In this document: piece after piece, positions 31,190 to 42,068 of the stretch | Numbering within the stretch: the first letter of the stretch is position 1 | How the letters are laid out: the number at the start of each line of letters is the position of its first letter | Assembly: GCA_963971575.1 (NCBI GenBank) | Contig: OZ020616.1 | Location: forward strand, 12,323,934-12,387,933 | Length of the DNA: 64,000 nucleotides | Direction: 5' to 3' | Source of the DNA: Liopterus haemorrhoidalis | Taxonomy: Eukaryota; Arthropoda; Insecta; Coleoptera; Dytiscidae | Notes under the pieces: generated by a model | Database searches by the model: none | What the model saw: only the letters and a program-made list of their open reading frames with translations | What the model was told of the DNA's origin: nothing | Position numbers and translations under genes: made by a program

Positions 31190-31890
31190 TACCTATATTT
31201 TTATTCAGATTTTTATTTTAGCCCCTTTGGGTAAAAGGGTGCGGAACAAGAACTTTTTTAGCACATTTTTGGTGAAAATCGTGTTAAAAGAAACGAATTT
31301 TAACTACCTCTCGTTCCTTAATCTACGTCTTAAGAGTTTCTTTTCGATACCAGACAATAAATTTAAAAAAACATTTTTTTTTCAACGAAAAATAAATTTC
31401 CAGCATTTTTCTAAAAACTAATTTAACTAAAAAATAAAATTTCTGGTGAACTATTCCGGTTCCCTTCAATGTTCATTGTGGAGATATTTTTTCGGATTTT
31501 TAGATCAACCCTTCTAGGAGAGAGGGTGGGGGACAAAAGTTTAATGGATTATTTTTGGCGAAAATCCCAAAAAAAAAATCATTTTTCAAAAATAAAAATA
31601 AAAAAAGTGGTTTTAGTCGATATGTCACTCAAAACTTTTATAAAATATTTATTTTTTTATTTAATACATATTTGTTTATATTTTTCTCGGGAAGTATTTT
31701 TTTTTAAATTCTCAGTATTTTTTCTACATGTGGGTCAAAGAGTTGTATAAGCATTCCAAATTTTAACTTTCTATTTTAAGCCGTTTGGCTACAATTTCTA
31801 TCGTACAGATAGAAAGACAGACAGACAGAGAGACAGACAGACACATGAGGTAATAAGGGTTTTTTGGTGGTCATACCTATCTAAACCTAA
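31190..31890 (-). repeat. Rep-A-related copy, reverse orientation
   Basis: It ends (plus strand) with 'GGGTCAAAGAGTTGTATAAG', a CAGACAGACAGA tract and 'GGTGGTCATACCTA', the reverse of the Rep-A start. The upstream part shares 'GTTCCTTAATCTACGTC' and 'ACTATTCCGGTT' with 46070-47310. Confidence 0.6.
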
Positions 31891-32279
31891 AAATGCTAAA
31901 AAAATTAACTTTTTAAAAATATTGTAACGTGTTCGGTTCCTAAAAATGAAAACGCCGAATTTTCCAGAAGATACAATATATTTACACTTAAAATATTACA
32001 CGTATATTTTTGTAGTAGGTATACTGAATACTAACAACACATTTCGCCCGGAGGCTCAAACCGTCAGTATACTTGCCAAAACAAGAACTGAAAACCGACT
32101 GACTACATAAGAAAATCTCGTTACCAAGTAAACTCAGTTTGATAGTTACAATGTTCCATGTTTTTCTAGAGACTAGATTGTTCCATGGTCTCTATGGATA
32201 TGACTTACTAGAACTTTCCAGATTATTCCACGAAATTCCACCATAAGCGTCCCATGAGAGAAATCAAACATTTTCGTCA

Positions 32280-32450
32280 CAATATAGTTCCATTTGACAT
32301 TTTGACATGTCATAATGAAAAATGATAGTTTAATTATAATGATCATAGCCAACAAATCTGAAGTCAGTTTTACAGCGTAAGGAATATTTTTAAATGACAT
32401 TTAAAGTCAGTAATACATTATTAAAGTAACCAATATAACCATATATATGG
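32280..32450. repeat. M2 MITE fragment
   Basis: 'TGTCATAATGAAAAATGATA' through 'GTCAGTTTTACAGCGTAAGG' match M2 interiors. A second M2 fragment with a terminal repeat lies at 33008-33190. Confidence 0.6.
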
Positions 32451-32597
32451 TCTATTTCAAAGTAGAAAAATGTGTGTTAGAAGATAGGAGCTGTTTGTCC
32501 TTGCTTCGGATTGGTCTAGATCGTCATCCCTATTACACTGTAAAAATATTGTTTTTAGTCCAAGTTGACAGATGTTCAGTGTCCTTCATTGGAAATA
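32451..32597. repeat. M3 MITE left-end fragment
   Basis: 'TGGTCTATTTCAAAGTAGAA' to 'CATTGGAAATA' matches the left end of M3 (40780 onwards), cut by an M1 insertion. Confidence 0.7.
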
Positions 32598-32599
32598 TA

Positions 32600-33005
32600 C
32601 AGTCTGTTCCAAACGGTTAAGCGGAACTAGATTTTGCAATCTAGTTACTTTCATCGTTTAAATCGTGCCTTTCGGCCGTTTTGTTTAAGCTTTGTAAATC
32701 ATACTTACAATAAACATTTTTTGGTTAAGGTTAATATCATTTTAAAATGTCATTTTCTTTATATTTTGATTTTTTGTGTCATTCTTAATACAAATATCCC
32801 ATTTATTTATTTTTTTGTCATTAAAATATGTAAGAAAAATAATTTAATTTTGACATGTCATTCGTTTTCATGGTTTCATTGTTGGAATTTTAAATTTTGA
32901 CATTCCAACGTGAAAAATGAAATAACCCTAGCAAGGTCCCTTTTCGTGACAACCTAAAAGAACGAAATTCCCATTTAGTTCCGCCTAATCGTTTGAAACA
33001 AACTG
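32600..33005. mobile_element. M1 MITE copy 8
   Basis: CAGTCTGTTCC left end, slightly mutated right end (AAACAAACTG), TA on both sides, 406 bp. It lies in intron 1 of the three-exon gene. Confidence 0.85.
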
Positions 33006-33007
33006 TA

Positions 33008-33190
33008 GTTCAATTTGACATTCTGACATGTGTCATAATGAAAAATGATACTTTAATTATAACGATCATAGCCAACAAATCTGAAGTCAGTTTTACAGCG
33101 TAAGGAATATTTTTAAATGACATCTAAAGTCAGTAATACATTATTAAAGTAACCAAAATAACCAGATCTAGTTTGTTCTTACAAAAGTGA
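33008..33190. repeat. M2 MITE right-end fragment
   Basis: M2 interior motifs ending in 'GTTTGTTCTTACAAAAGTGA'. The left half is missing beside M1 copy 8. Confidence 0.6.
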
Positions 33191-33516
33191 ACGCAATATA
33201 GAAATAACCTAAAAAAATACGTACCTGCATAAATAAATAAAATTTATTTAAATTCTGCCTTAAAAGCTATCCCAAGAATATGAATAGACGTATAAATATT
33301 TTACAAAATAATACTAATAATAATATTTTACAAATTTTTGCACAATATTAATTTATTCACGAGAAAATGTGGGACGATGAATAACTGCCAAATTTTATTT
33401 ACTAGTTTGTAAATATGACTCTGTCATAAACCAGTCAGAAGTAAGGTCATATAGCTCCTGTCTTTTTACACACTGAATTCTGATTTGAAATAGAGTAAAG
33501 ATATTAATATTTTTAC

Positions 33517-33712
33517 CTCTTAGCGTAAAATCTTCTCGCCTTAAACAACAAACGTCATTATTTTGACAACATGCTAAACTGTTTCTATTATTTATAACGT
33601 TATAAATATCACTTATGGCCCATCTTTCACGTGTTACGTAACAATGTAAATGTTTCTTTTTGGCTTCATTTATTGTAAAAGATAAGAATAAAATTAACAA
33701 ACAAATATTCAT
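33517..33712 (-). CDS. First exon of the three-exon secreted-protein gene
   Basis: The ATG at 33712 gives MNICLLILFLSFTINEA, a good signal peptide; an upstream in-frame GTG at 33736 is not a likely start. The mature part has HCY, then A-CC...V-CC cysteine pairs, and ends REDFTLR plus one base. The donor is AG|GTAAAA. Reading on into the intron also stays open to 33395, so an unspliced 105-residue form is an alternative. Confidence 0.6.
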
Positions 33713-33769
33713 AATTAAATTAGTCTTAAAATTCACATGATATAATTTGACATTTTCTTAAATAACTCC

Positions 33770-33783
33770 GTTACTATAGTTTT
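33770..33783 (-). promoter_or_regulatory. X-box-like half palindrome upstream of the three-exon gene
   Basis: Minus strand AAAACTATAGTAAC has a perfect ATAGTAAC half-site and matches 11 of 14 consensus positions, 58-71 bp upstream of the ATG. Motif-based inference. Confidence 0.3.
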
Positions 33784-34234
33784 AATATAATCTTGTAAGA
33801 ATAGAGGAAGAGAATCATAAATGTTTACGAGATGCAATAATCAAAATGTATATTGCATGATAGAAGTTGAGAACAATAACAGAATGCACTATTACAGAAG
33901 TATGTTACAACTGACATAACAATAATGCAAAATTCGATCACTTTGAAGTTTTTAAATGTAAGACATCTATTGAGGAACTTCGAACTAAAATATTATAGAA
34001 CTCACAGATTATACTATCGTAGAAATATTTAACGAAAGAAAATAGTATAGTACTGTGCAACTAGCAGGAAGCGCCATATACGAGGGTTACCTTTTATGTT
34101 TTTACCACTAGATGGCAATATTGAAACGTGTCATTGCTATATTCGTAAAAATTGACATTTGTTATTGTGAAATCAGTGGTAGCTTATAAATTGGTCGAGT
34201 AGTTTGATGACAGTGAGCGTTTAAAAAAACTAGT

Positions 34235-34871
34235 TTGTTAAAAATTGATATTACTCGTGAAGGTTTTCGTTGGATGATCTTTTACGATTTTAGTAAAGGC
34301 CTAACTCAACAACAATGCATAGATTCGCTTCGTTCAACTTTTGGTAATGAAGCACCATCAGAAAAGACTGTTTACAATTGTCTTGCAGAATTTCGTCGTG
34401 GTCGTCCCTCCGTCAGTAATGAATCTCGTGAAGGTCGCCCAAAATCGGTTGTGATTCAAACAAATATCGATGCTGTGGGCAAAATGATTAAAGAAGATCG
34501 GCATGTGACTTACCGTGAGATAGAGGCATCTTTTGGCATATCGCAGACTGCAATACATTCGATTTTGCATAAACATTTAGCTGTGAAAAAGATCTGTTCC
34601 GGATGGATACCGCATAATTTGACCGAAGCTCAAAAAAAGGCTCGTGTTGATTGGTGTAAGTGAATGCTAAAAAAATTCAACCTAGGCACTGCAAAATCTG
34701 TATACATCATCATTACAGGTGGAAATAAGGAATTATTAATTATGAATACTGTATTACGCGAACTAAGCAACAATCCACTGTTTGGGTCTTCCAAGATGAA
34801 TGGAAACCCACAAAAGTTGTTCGTTCACGAAGCACTTCCAAGAAAATGATAGCTTGTTTTTTCGGTTGTCG
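34235..34871 (+). pseudogene. mariner transposase, N-terminal and middle part
   Basis: It reads GFRWMIFYDFSKGLTQQQCI (N-terminal HTH), EGRPKSVV (linker motif), VTYREIEASFGISQTAIHSI (second HTH), WIPHNLTEAQKKARVDWC, a stop, then about 34700-34870 ending HEALPRK. Compared with relatives, the first ATG is lost, there is an in-frame TGA, and the TGDE region has mutated. The second part lies beyond the hAT insertion. Confidence 0.8.
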
Positions 34872-34989
34872 AGTTGAGTTTTTTGTTCGAGCACGGAATT
34901 AAAGTTAAATTTGAGTTCATTAATAACATCAAACTCCATTGTCAAATGTTTTCTGAAGCTTTCAAAAATATTTCCAAGAAGGCTATTCC

Positions 34990-35361
34990 GAAATGTTATG
35001 GATAAGGAACCGATTTATTGTTGAAAATATTCCACCAACCATCAGTAATAACGATAAAGAGTCGTTGAAAGAACCATCTTGCGATGGAGGTTTAAAAATT
35101 GAGTTTAGTGAATCAACACTTGATGAGTTTTGGCTTAAGGCTAAAACCGAATATCCTGAATTGACCAGAAAAGCATTGTTGTTTTTGATGCCCTTTTCAA
35201 CAACCTATCTCTGCGAAACCGGATTTTCTTCCATGGTGACCATAAAAAACAAATTTCGCAATAAATTAACTATCAATTCCAATTTGCGCTTAAAATTAAG
35301 CATAGTGGAACCCAACCTCTCATCACTTGTTTCAAGCTTGCAACTTCATCCTTCTCACTAA
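34990..35361 (+). pseudogene. hAT transposase C-terminal (dimerisation) domain
   Basis: 122 open codons with WIRNRF, LDEFWLKAKTEYPELTRKAL, then LMPFSTTYLCETGFSSMVTI KNKFRNKL and LRLKLSIVEPNLSSL. The 'F-STTYLCE-GFS' motif and the following K-K-R-L are the hATC signature of the ZBED5/SCAND3-like hAT group. Upstream catalytic parts are absent. Confidence 0.85.
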
Positions 35362-35521
35362 ACTTGGTAGGAGTATTATCATAAAAAATATAAAAAAATG
35401 TTGAATTAATTTTGTTTTGTCCAGCGATTTCCAAACTGGGAGGCGCGTCGAGGATTAGTGCGCAAAGTTTAACGAAGCTTAAAAACCTTATTATTTTCTG
35501 ATATGCGTATTTCTTGTAGTA

Positions 35522-36844
35522 GGGGAGATGTGGGGACGGTGGCACACATTTTGGTTTTCTGTACATAACATCTTCAATTTTGAATTTTTTAAATAAATCT
35601 TTTCGCCACTTAATACTTATAATATCGTTGTTTAAATAACCTGTTAAAAATTAACGTCCTTATAACGTGCCATTTATAATTAATATTTTTTTTGACCTCT
35701 GCAATTGTGCCACTGTACCAATACGTGAGGGTACAGTGAAACAGCATTAGGTATACAGTGGAACAGTAAATATAATAGGTATCTAAAAAATCTGTATATG
35801 TATCAATAATTTTTATTGAAACTTCAATTCAATGTCTTTAAAAATAAATCATCTGAAAGGTACTGAAAAATTAATAATATTGTAAAAAAATCAACAAATA
35901 AACTTTGGTAAGTTCCTTGGAAGCAGTAAATTTGGATAGTTTTTATTTTAATGTTAATTATATTTCATTAAATTTACTGTAAAAATCAAAACGTCTAAAC
36001 GGTGTTTTGTGCTACCAGACGAAGCAGGAGATGGTAAAACTTTTATCAGCTCTGATTTTTTAAATGTGTAATTTTCATTTGTTTTAATAAATTTAAAGAA
36101 TAGAGTCAGCCGTCGGAGATATGTTACAACAATATCGTCAGTCGTTATTTCTATGATTTCCCCTATAAAGTGGCACTTCATTTTATTCTTTCCGTATCCT
36201 TCAAATATTAAGGCATATTGTCTTACTTTAATATCCTTGTTTACGTAGTCTGTCGAATCTGTATCACATTCAGAGTCAACATTATCATCTGAGTTTGAAT
36301 TCTCATCAATACTGACATCAGTATCAGATGTGTCTGAACTTATAGGAATATCTTTTAATTTTCTGATCTTTTTATTTTGCGCAGCTTGGAATTGTTCTTC
36401 TAACTCGTACCCACGTACGTGGGTACAGTGGCTCACTGTACCACTGTATCCACATAACACGTGTGCCACTGTTAGCCTAACGCTATTTTTACGAACATTT
36501 TATCAAATATAATAAATGATATAGTATAGAACATTAGTAATTGCTTTACACTGTAGACAAATGACCAATTTACAACATGTAATACAAAATTTCTTACTAA
36601 TTTAGTTGTGTCTCGTTCAAATAAAAATTTTCTTGTTACGATAAACTTTAGTTTGTCAACCTCAAATCAACATTTTCATCATAAATGGCGGGACTTATAT
36701 TTATAGACTCAAAATGTGGATAGTATAATTTCTCAGTACCAGAAAGGCCTATATATACCCAAACAGACATGAAAATATTCTATATTTCAAAGATATTTCA
36801 AATGTTCCACTGTACCAATTGTGCCACCGTCCCCACATCTCCCC
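35522..36844 (-). mobile_element. pogo-like element nested in hAT
   Basis: The perfect inverted ends are GGGGAGATGTGGGGACGGTG and its reverse complement, with TA on both sides (35520-35521, 36845-36846). It is 1323 bp with 'CCACTGTACC' motifs inside. The encoded C-terminus resembles that of pogo/Tigger-type transposases. Confidence 0.75.
35954..36469 (-). pseudogene. pogo-like transposase C-terminal remnant
   Basis: 171 codons: a remnant of a Cys-containing CGYSGTV segment, an acidic Ser/Asp stretch (SSDTSDTDVSIDENSNSDDN), then YALIFEGYGKNKMKCHFIGE, VTYLRRL, FKKSELIKVLPSP and STKHR. This K-Y-V-G-x-V/I, LRR and K-LP-P order is the C-terminal module seen after DDE_1 in insect pogo-type proteins. 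The DDE domain itself is missing. Identification is from pattern memory. Confidence 0.55.
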
Positions 36845-37112
36845 TAATATATTTTTTACCATTTAAAAATGTGTCTGTATTACTTTATAACATAAGGGAC
36901 GGAGGCGTCAAGATTATTTGTTTTTAAAGGAAGGCGTAGTAACCTGTTATTTGGAAACCCTTTGAAATGTGAATTAGTTTGTAGGTATGTACAACCGATT
37001 TATTTTTTAGAAACATTGTCAAAATTTGACTTAGCCTCGATCTAGATCTGTCAATGGTACGCGACTGTACCGTTATTCACATAAGTGGTACGCGAATAAA
37101 AAAGTTTCAGAA

Positions 37113-37465
37113 CCTCTGCTTTAGAGGATCGGAGAACAGTTAATGCTGAACGAACCAAAAACGTCGCATCATTCTTCATCATGACAATGCAAGGTTCCAC
37201 ACAGCACTCAAACAATTGATTATTTGAAGGAGAAAAACATCGAATTAATGTCTCATTACCCGTATTTACCTGATTTATCCCCTAACGATTTTTTTCCCGC
37301 CGATCAAATGAGTGGACAGCGATTTTCATCACCTCAAGAAGTTGTTGAAGCCTTCGAAAACTATGTTTTTAGATACCTACTTCAGAGTGGAAAAAATGTT
37401 TTAAGAATTGGTTTGAGCGCATGCAAAAGTATATAAATCTTACAGGCGAATATTTTGAAAAACAA
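37113..37465 (+). pseudogene. mariner transposase, C-terminal part
   Basis: It resumes EDRRTVNA, a frameshift, then HHDNARFHTA (second catalytic D), YLKEKNIELMSHYPYLPDLSPNDFF (third D), MSGQRFSSPQEVVEAFENY and ACKSI. This exactly continues the copy interrupted at 34871. Frameshifted, hence inactive. Confidence 0.8.
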
Positions 37466-38004
37466 TAAAACAATTTGTTCAAAAAAATTTTTTTCCTTTC
37501 TTAGTTTTTTTAAAAACTTAAAAGATAGCCCTCGTATTTCAGTATCTCATTTCTTGTTGAAGTTGAACGCCGAAATAGCTGTTATAAATTTTGAAATCCT
37601 TTTATTTGAGCTTCTCCAGAGAATAATTAAGAGCAGATACATATATCTCTGTGACCTATAAAGAGGAAATGTTAAAAGTACGGGGCGGGCCGGGCTGCGG
37701 GCCGGTGACTGCGGACACTATGGTCCCATTAATATGTAGGAGACTCTGCATTTCACCTGGGATTGCTATTTTTGTACTTCAATCTAATGCTTTATTCAAC
37801 AAGGAAATCGAACATTTTTACATATTTTACTCAACTAAAAATAGACTGGACAAACGAATTAGATTTTAATTTAAGGATTAATTTATGAACCAAAAACATA
37901 ATAGAATCAACCATTTTTGTCTCTCGTATAGCACAGGAGTTTAAGAAACAGAATTTAAATGCTCTACCCTGGACGTCACTTAGGTGTTGGGTACCTATTA
38001 TTAA

Positions 38005-38088
38005 ATCACCATAGAACAGTGTTTCTCAACCTTTTCTGGCATGGGTCCCCCCAAAATAACGTAAATATTGTCTGCGGCCCCCTATATA
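38005..38088. repeat. hAT end fragment
   Basis: 'CAGTGTTTCTCAACCTTTT' followed by GC-rich 'TCTGCGGCCCCC' is a typical hAT terminus, interrupted by the DD41D insertion at 38089. Confidence 0.5.
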
Positions 38089-39402
38089 CAAGATGTCTCA
38101 AAAGAAATTTTATATTTATTTAGCTTACTGCGTGAACGCAACGTATCCGAGGGGCGCGGGGGTTATGTCAATCGGTAGCCTAGCTCTTGGGAATTCAATC
38201 GCTATGGAGCGTTTCTCGGGAGCAGACGGAGAAACGGTTATGCGTGCGAGAGTTTTACAAAAACGGTGATTCGGCGACTGTAGCGCGTAGAAAATTCTGC
38301 ACTATTCGAGGTTTTCGCCACTTAAATGATGCGCCAAGCATTCCTCTCATTCGACATTGGGTTAAAAAGTTTCAAGAGACTGGTACAACGCTGGATAAAT
38401 CAAAATCCGGGCGACCTAGGTCATCAAGAACGGTAGAAAACGTGGAGAATGTTAATCAGTCTGTTCGTGACGACCCGAACCTTTCAATTCGGAAGCGCGC
38501 AAGTGCTTTAAATGTGCATAGATCATCATTACATCGCATTATGCACAAAGACCTAAAGCTGCACCCCTACAAAATTCAATTGGTGCAAGAATTAAAGCCC
38601 CAAGATGCCAGTCAGAGGCTTAATTTCGTAAATCAGGTGATTGAGCGATTTTCAACGTTTACCAACATTTTGTTTTCGGATGAAGCTCATTTTCATCTTA
38701 ATGGCCACGTAAATAAGCAGAACTGCCGCTACTGGAGTGCAACGAATCCGAAACGCAAACATCAGAAACCCCTACATTCGCCTAAAGTGACCGTATGGGC
38801 TGCGATGTCGGCGCGAGGAATTATCGGCCCTTACTTTTTTGAAGACGAAAGGGGACGTGAAGTTACAGTGCATTCAGAGCGTTATGTGGAGATGTTAGAC
38901 AACTTCTTGGTACCTGAACTGCAAAACTTTCCTGGCTATAACCAAAGAACATGGTTCCAACAGGACGGAGCAACTTCACACACGTCCAATATGTCTCTGC
39001 CACGTGTTCGTGAAATTTTCTCAAGCAAATTGATCTCCCGGAGAGGTGACATAAATTGGCCTCCACGCAGTCCAGATTTAACCCCTATGGACTTTTTCCT
39101 ATGGGGTTATCTTAAATCTAAAGTTTACGCCAATAAACCGACTTCGCTGGCGCATTTGAAAGAAAATATCCGTCACGAAATGGCAGCCATCCCTGAGTCC
39201 ACCTGCCGAGACGTCATAAGTAATTTTACTGTTCGATTAAATGAGTGCCGAGAACGCGAGGGTCTACATTTAGACGATATTATTTTTAAGAAATAAATCC
39301 CCAAAAAGTGTATTTTAATAATTAATAAACATTTTTTCTATATACGGCTTACTTTTTTTTTAATCGATCCATTAAATATAAAATTTCTTTTGAGACACCT
39401 TG
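38089..39402 (+). mobile_element. DD41D transposon copy B (best preserved)
   Basis: The ends CAAGATGTCTCAAAAGAAAT and ATTTCTTTTGAGACACCTTG are inverted with one mismatch, with TA on both sides, 1314 bp. Nearly collinear with copies A and C. Confidence 0.9.
38187..39296 (+). pseudogene. DD41D Tc1/mariner-superfamily transposase, nearly intact
   Basis: Counting residues from 38187, there are 369 codons without a stop. Two HTH regions fill residues ~15-125 (FYKNGDSATVARRKFC; LSIRKRASALNVHRSSLHRI), with a GRPRSS linker. The catalytic Asp are D165 (FSDEAHFHL), D260 (QQDGATSHT) and D302 (SPDLTPMDFFLWG), leaving exactly 41 residues between the last two, so a DD41D transposase. The family's usual ATG (38204) is out of frame because of a short substitution at about 38226-38235. 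Without it the frame lacks a good start, so this copy is probably inactive too. Function: cut-and-paste transposition at TA. Confidence 0.85.
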
Positions 39403-39409
39403 TATATAT

Positions 39410-39941
<532 letters not shown>

Positions 39942-40039
39942 CCGGAATAAAAATGAAGTACAGGATATCAAGGACAACTTCTATTTTTTAGATAGGAACG
40001 TATGGCGTGTTGGGTATATTTGGATAAAGCTTTTGAAAA

Positions 40040-40500
40040 GAAACAATTTTTACATAAACATGTTTTTAATATCTGTTACGGTTACCTATAATGGCTTGCA
40101 AGTATTTAAAAGTAAATTTTTTCGAAATATTTTTCTTTTGCTAAATATTCGCAAAAATATTAAAATCGAAACGAGTAAACTACCATTTCAAATCAACCTA
40201 TTTTTACCAAAAGTTGATCAACTCGTGCCATTGATGGCAGAAGCTTAAATATGAAGTTTCATAAAAATCCTTTTAGCCGAATTTGCTCTGCACGTGTACA
40301 CAGACAGACAGACGGACGGACGGACGGACGGACAGACGGACAGACGGACAGACGGACGGACAGACAGACCGACAGACATCATGCTAAAAATAGTCAAAAC
40401 CTTATGTAGGGACCTCAATTCGTGGAGATTCATCGAAATCTCGAAATGTCAAAATCAGTATGATCACAATACCTCCCTTATATATGTTGGCGGTCGGTAA
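40040..40500 (+). repeat. Rep-B copy 1
   Basis: 'AAATTTTTTCGAAATATTTT', 'CCAAAAGTTGATCAACTCGT' and 'CACGTGTACACAGACAGACA' with a GACGGACG tract, then 'TCGTGGAGATTCATCGAAAT' and 'CTCCCTTATATATGTTGGCG'. The same order occurs in the 55951-57097 palindrome. Confidence 0.7.
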
Positions 40501-40779
40501 AAATAATTGACTTGGCAGAACCCATTTGGTGAAACATATTAATAAGATATAGGGATAATTTAAATTTAAAAAAACTAGTTTCTTTCTACAAAAATTATTA
40601 TTATTTATTTACTTAATATTTCTTGTTGAATATAACAAGTGTTTTATTTAAAATATCTATCAGATATCACACATTTTTCTACTTTGAAATAGACCATAGA
40701 AGCTAAAACTTTTAAACAGAAACATTAATTTTTTCAATATATGTAGGTATAATCTGTCTCAATTTGTAATACGAAACTA

Positions 40780-41435
40780 TGGTCTATTTCAAAGTAGAAA
40801 AATGTGTGTAAGAAGATAGGAGCTGTTTGTCCTTGCTTCGGATTGGTTTAGATCGTCATCCCTATTACACTGTTAAAATATGGTTTTTAGTCCAAGTTGA
40901 CAGATGTTCAGTGTCGTACATTGGAAATATATATATTATTTATATTATTAAACTTTTTTCATATATTTTGTTATTATTTACATATTTAGACTTTTATTTA
41001 TATACTTGGCGTAGATTTTATGGAGAACATTCTCCATGTAATTTGTTTTTACGCAGTTATATATTTTTTAGGTTATCTGACATATAAATATTTTTTGACA
41101 CTTGACAATTAAGAGATCAAGAGAGAGGACTAATGTGAGGCAACTCTTTTAGCAAATCTCTCTTGTTATATATAGTACATCATTTTTAAAATTTTTCAAA
41201 TTTCCCATTAAACTGAATTTATGTCGCATAAATAAGCGTATTTAACATCTGCCTTGTTTATTTTAATATCCTATTAACCATTTTCATATTTTAAAAAAAT
41301 CACTTGCTAACCCAGTTACTACGCCCATGCCCTAGTTGTAACTTATTTTAAATTTCCCGCTATACTGGATTTGTCCAGTGTAAATCGTACTCGGTTCGCA
41401 GCGCTATCTACTTTTTTCTACTTTGAAATAGACCA
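40780..41435. mobile_element. M3 MITE, intact reference copy
   Basis: The inverted ends are TGGTCTATTTCAAAGTAGAA (left) and its complement (right), 656 bp, with TA on each side. The unoccupied site is seen near 17755. Non-coding. Confidence 0.85.
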
Positions 41436-41615
41436 TAGATCTGGTTACTTTGGTGACTGTTGTGGTGTAAACAGACTTTGGCGTATCCGTGTGAACCAAT
41501 ACTGTGATAATATTATAAATGTATTGTCAATATACAATATATAAAATGAACTTTACCTGTTAGTTACGTATTACAAAATGAGACAGATAATATATTTGTT
41601 TATTTTTATTTCGCG

Positions 41616-41800
41616 ATGTGTTTTTTTTTTTTAATTCTCTGTATTTTTCGTATATGTGGGTCAAAGAGTTATATAAACAAACCAAATTTCAACTTTCTAT
41701 GTTCAGCCGTTTGGCTACAATTCTACCGTACAGACAGACAGACAGATGACGAACGTTATAATGGTTTTTTGGTGATCATACCTACAAAACCCTTAAAAAC
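41616..41800 (-). repeat. Rep-A start fragment, reverse orientation
   Basis: 'TGTGGGTCAAAGAGTTATAT', a CAGACAGACAGA tract and 'GGTGATCATACCTACAAAAC'. It faces the forward Rep-A copy that begins at 41945. Confidence 0.65.
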
Positions 41801-41944
41801 GGAAACTGATGTTAAAGTGATTATAAGAAGTATCTACAAAATGTATATACAGAAGTAGGAAAAGCTCTGTTAACGATGTGTGGCCAGGGAAATATTTTTG
41901 AGGTGATAATTAAAATGTAAAATAATTTTTATGATGCTAGTCCA

Positions 41945-42000
41945 CGTATTTTTAGGGTTTTGTAGGTATGACCAAAAAACCCTTATACCGTCATTTTGTC

Positions 42001-42068
<68 letters not shown>

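Larger units (their letters stand above)
25425..33712 (-). other. Three-exon gene: secreted Cys-rich protein with RVKR site and hydrophobic C-tail, join(25425..25725,30566..30728,33517..33712)
   Basis: Exon 1 starts at ATG 33712 and ends at 33517 before a GTAAAA donor (phase 1). Exon 2, 30728-30566, lies between a TTTTTTAG acceptor and a GTTAGT donor (phase 2). Exon 3, 25725-25425, follows a T-rich CAG acceptor. All phases match, giving about 219 residues. Seen: signal peptide MNICLLILFLSF (mature start around EAKKK), CC..CC cysteine pairs, a C-x5-C pair, and NQT and NVT sequons. An RVKR basic site in exon 3 resembles convertase sites, and the hydrophobic tail (TISINCLAISLIIIRLL) resembles a GPI signal. 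No family is recognised. Intron 2 holds a DD41D transposon and Harbinger/THAP relics; intron 1 holds M1/M2/M3 MITEs. The gene model is inferred from splice consensus, not transcripts. Confidence 0.65.
34872..37112 (+). mobile_element. hAT fragment with right terminus, inserted in mariner
   Basis: It contains the hAT C-terminal domain at 34990-35361 and ends with an hAT-style terminus (GTTTCAGAACCTCTG, i.e. CAGAGGTTCTGAAAC inverted). An internal 'CAGCGATTTCCAAACTGG' at 35417 resembles a second hAT left end. The left boundary is inferred from where mariner similarity stops. No 8-bp duplication is recognisable, so it is probably truncated. Confidence 0.55.
34081..37534 (+). mobile_element. mariner element split by nested hAT and pogo-like elements
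   Basis: The ends CGAGGGTTACCTTTTA (left) and AAAGATAGCCCTCG (right) are imperfect inverted repeats flanked by TA. The transposase reading stops at about 34872 and resumes at about 37113. The 2.2 kb between contain an hAT fragment with its own nested element. Confidence 0.75.

Noticed and set aside
31920..32270. Possible solo LTR (TGTAACGTGTTCGG...)
   Set aside because: No matching TG...CA ends with a short duplication could be established.
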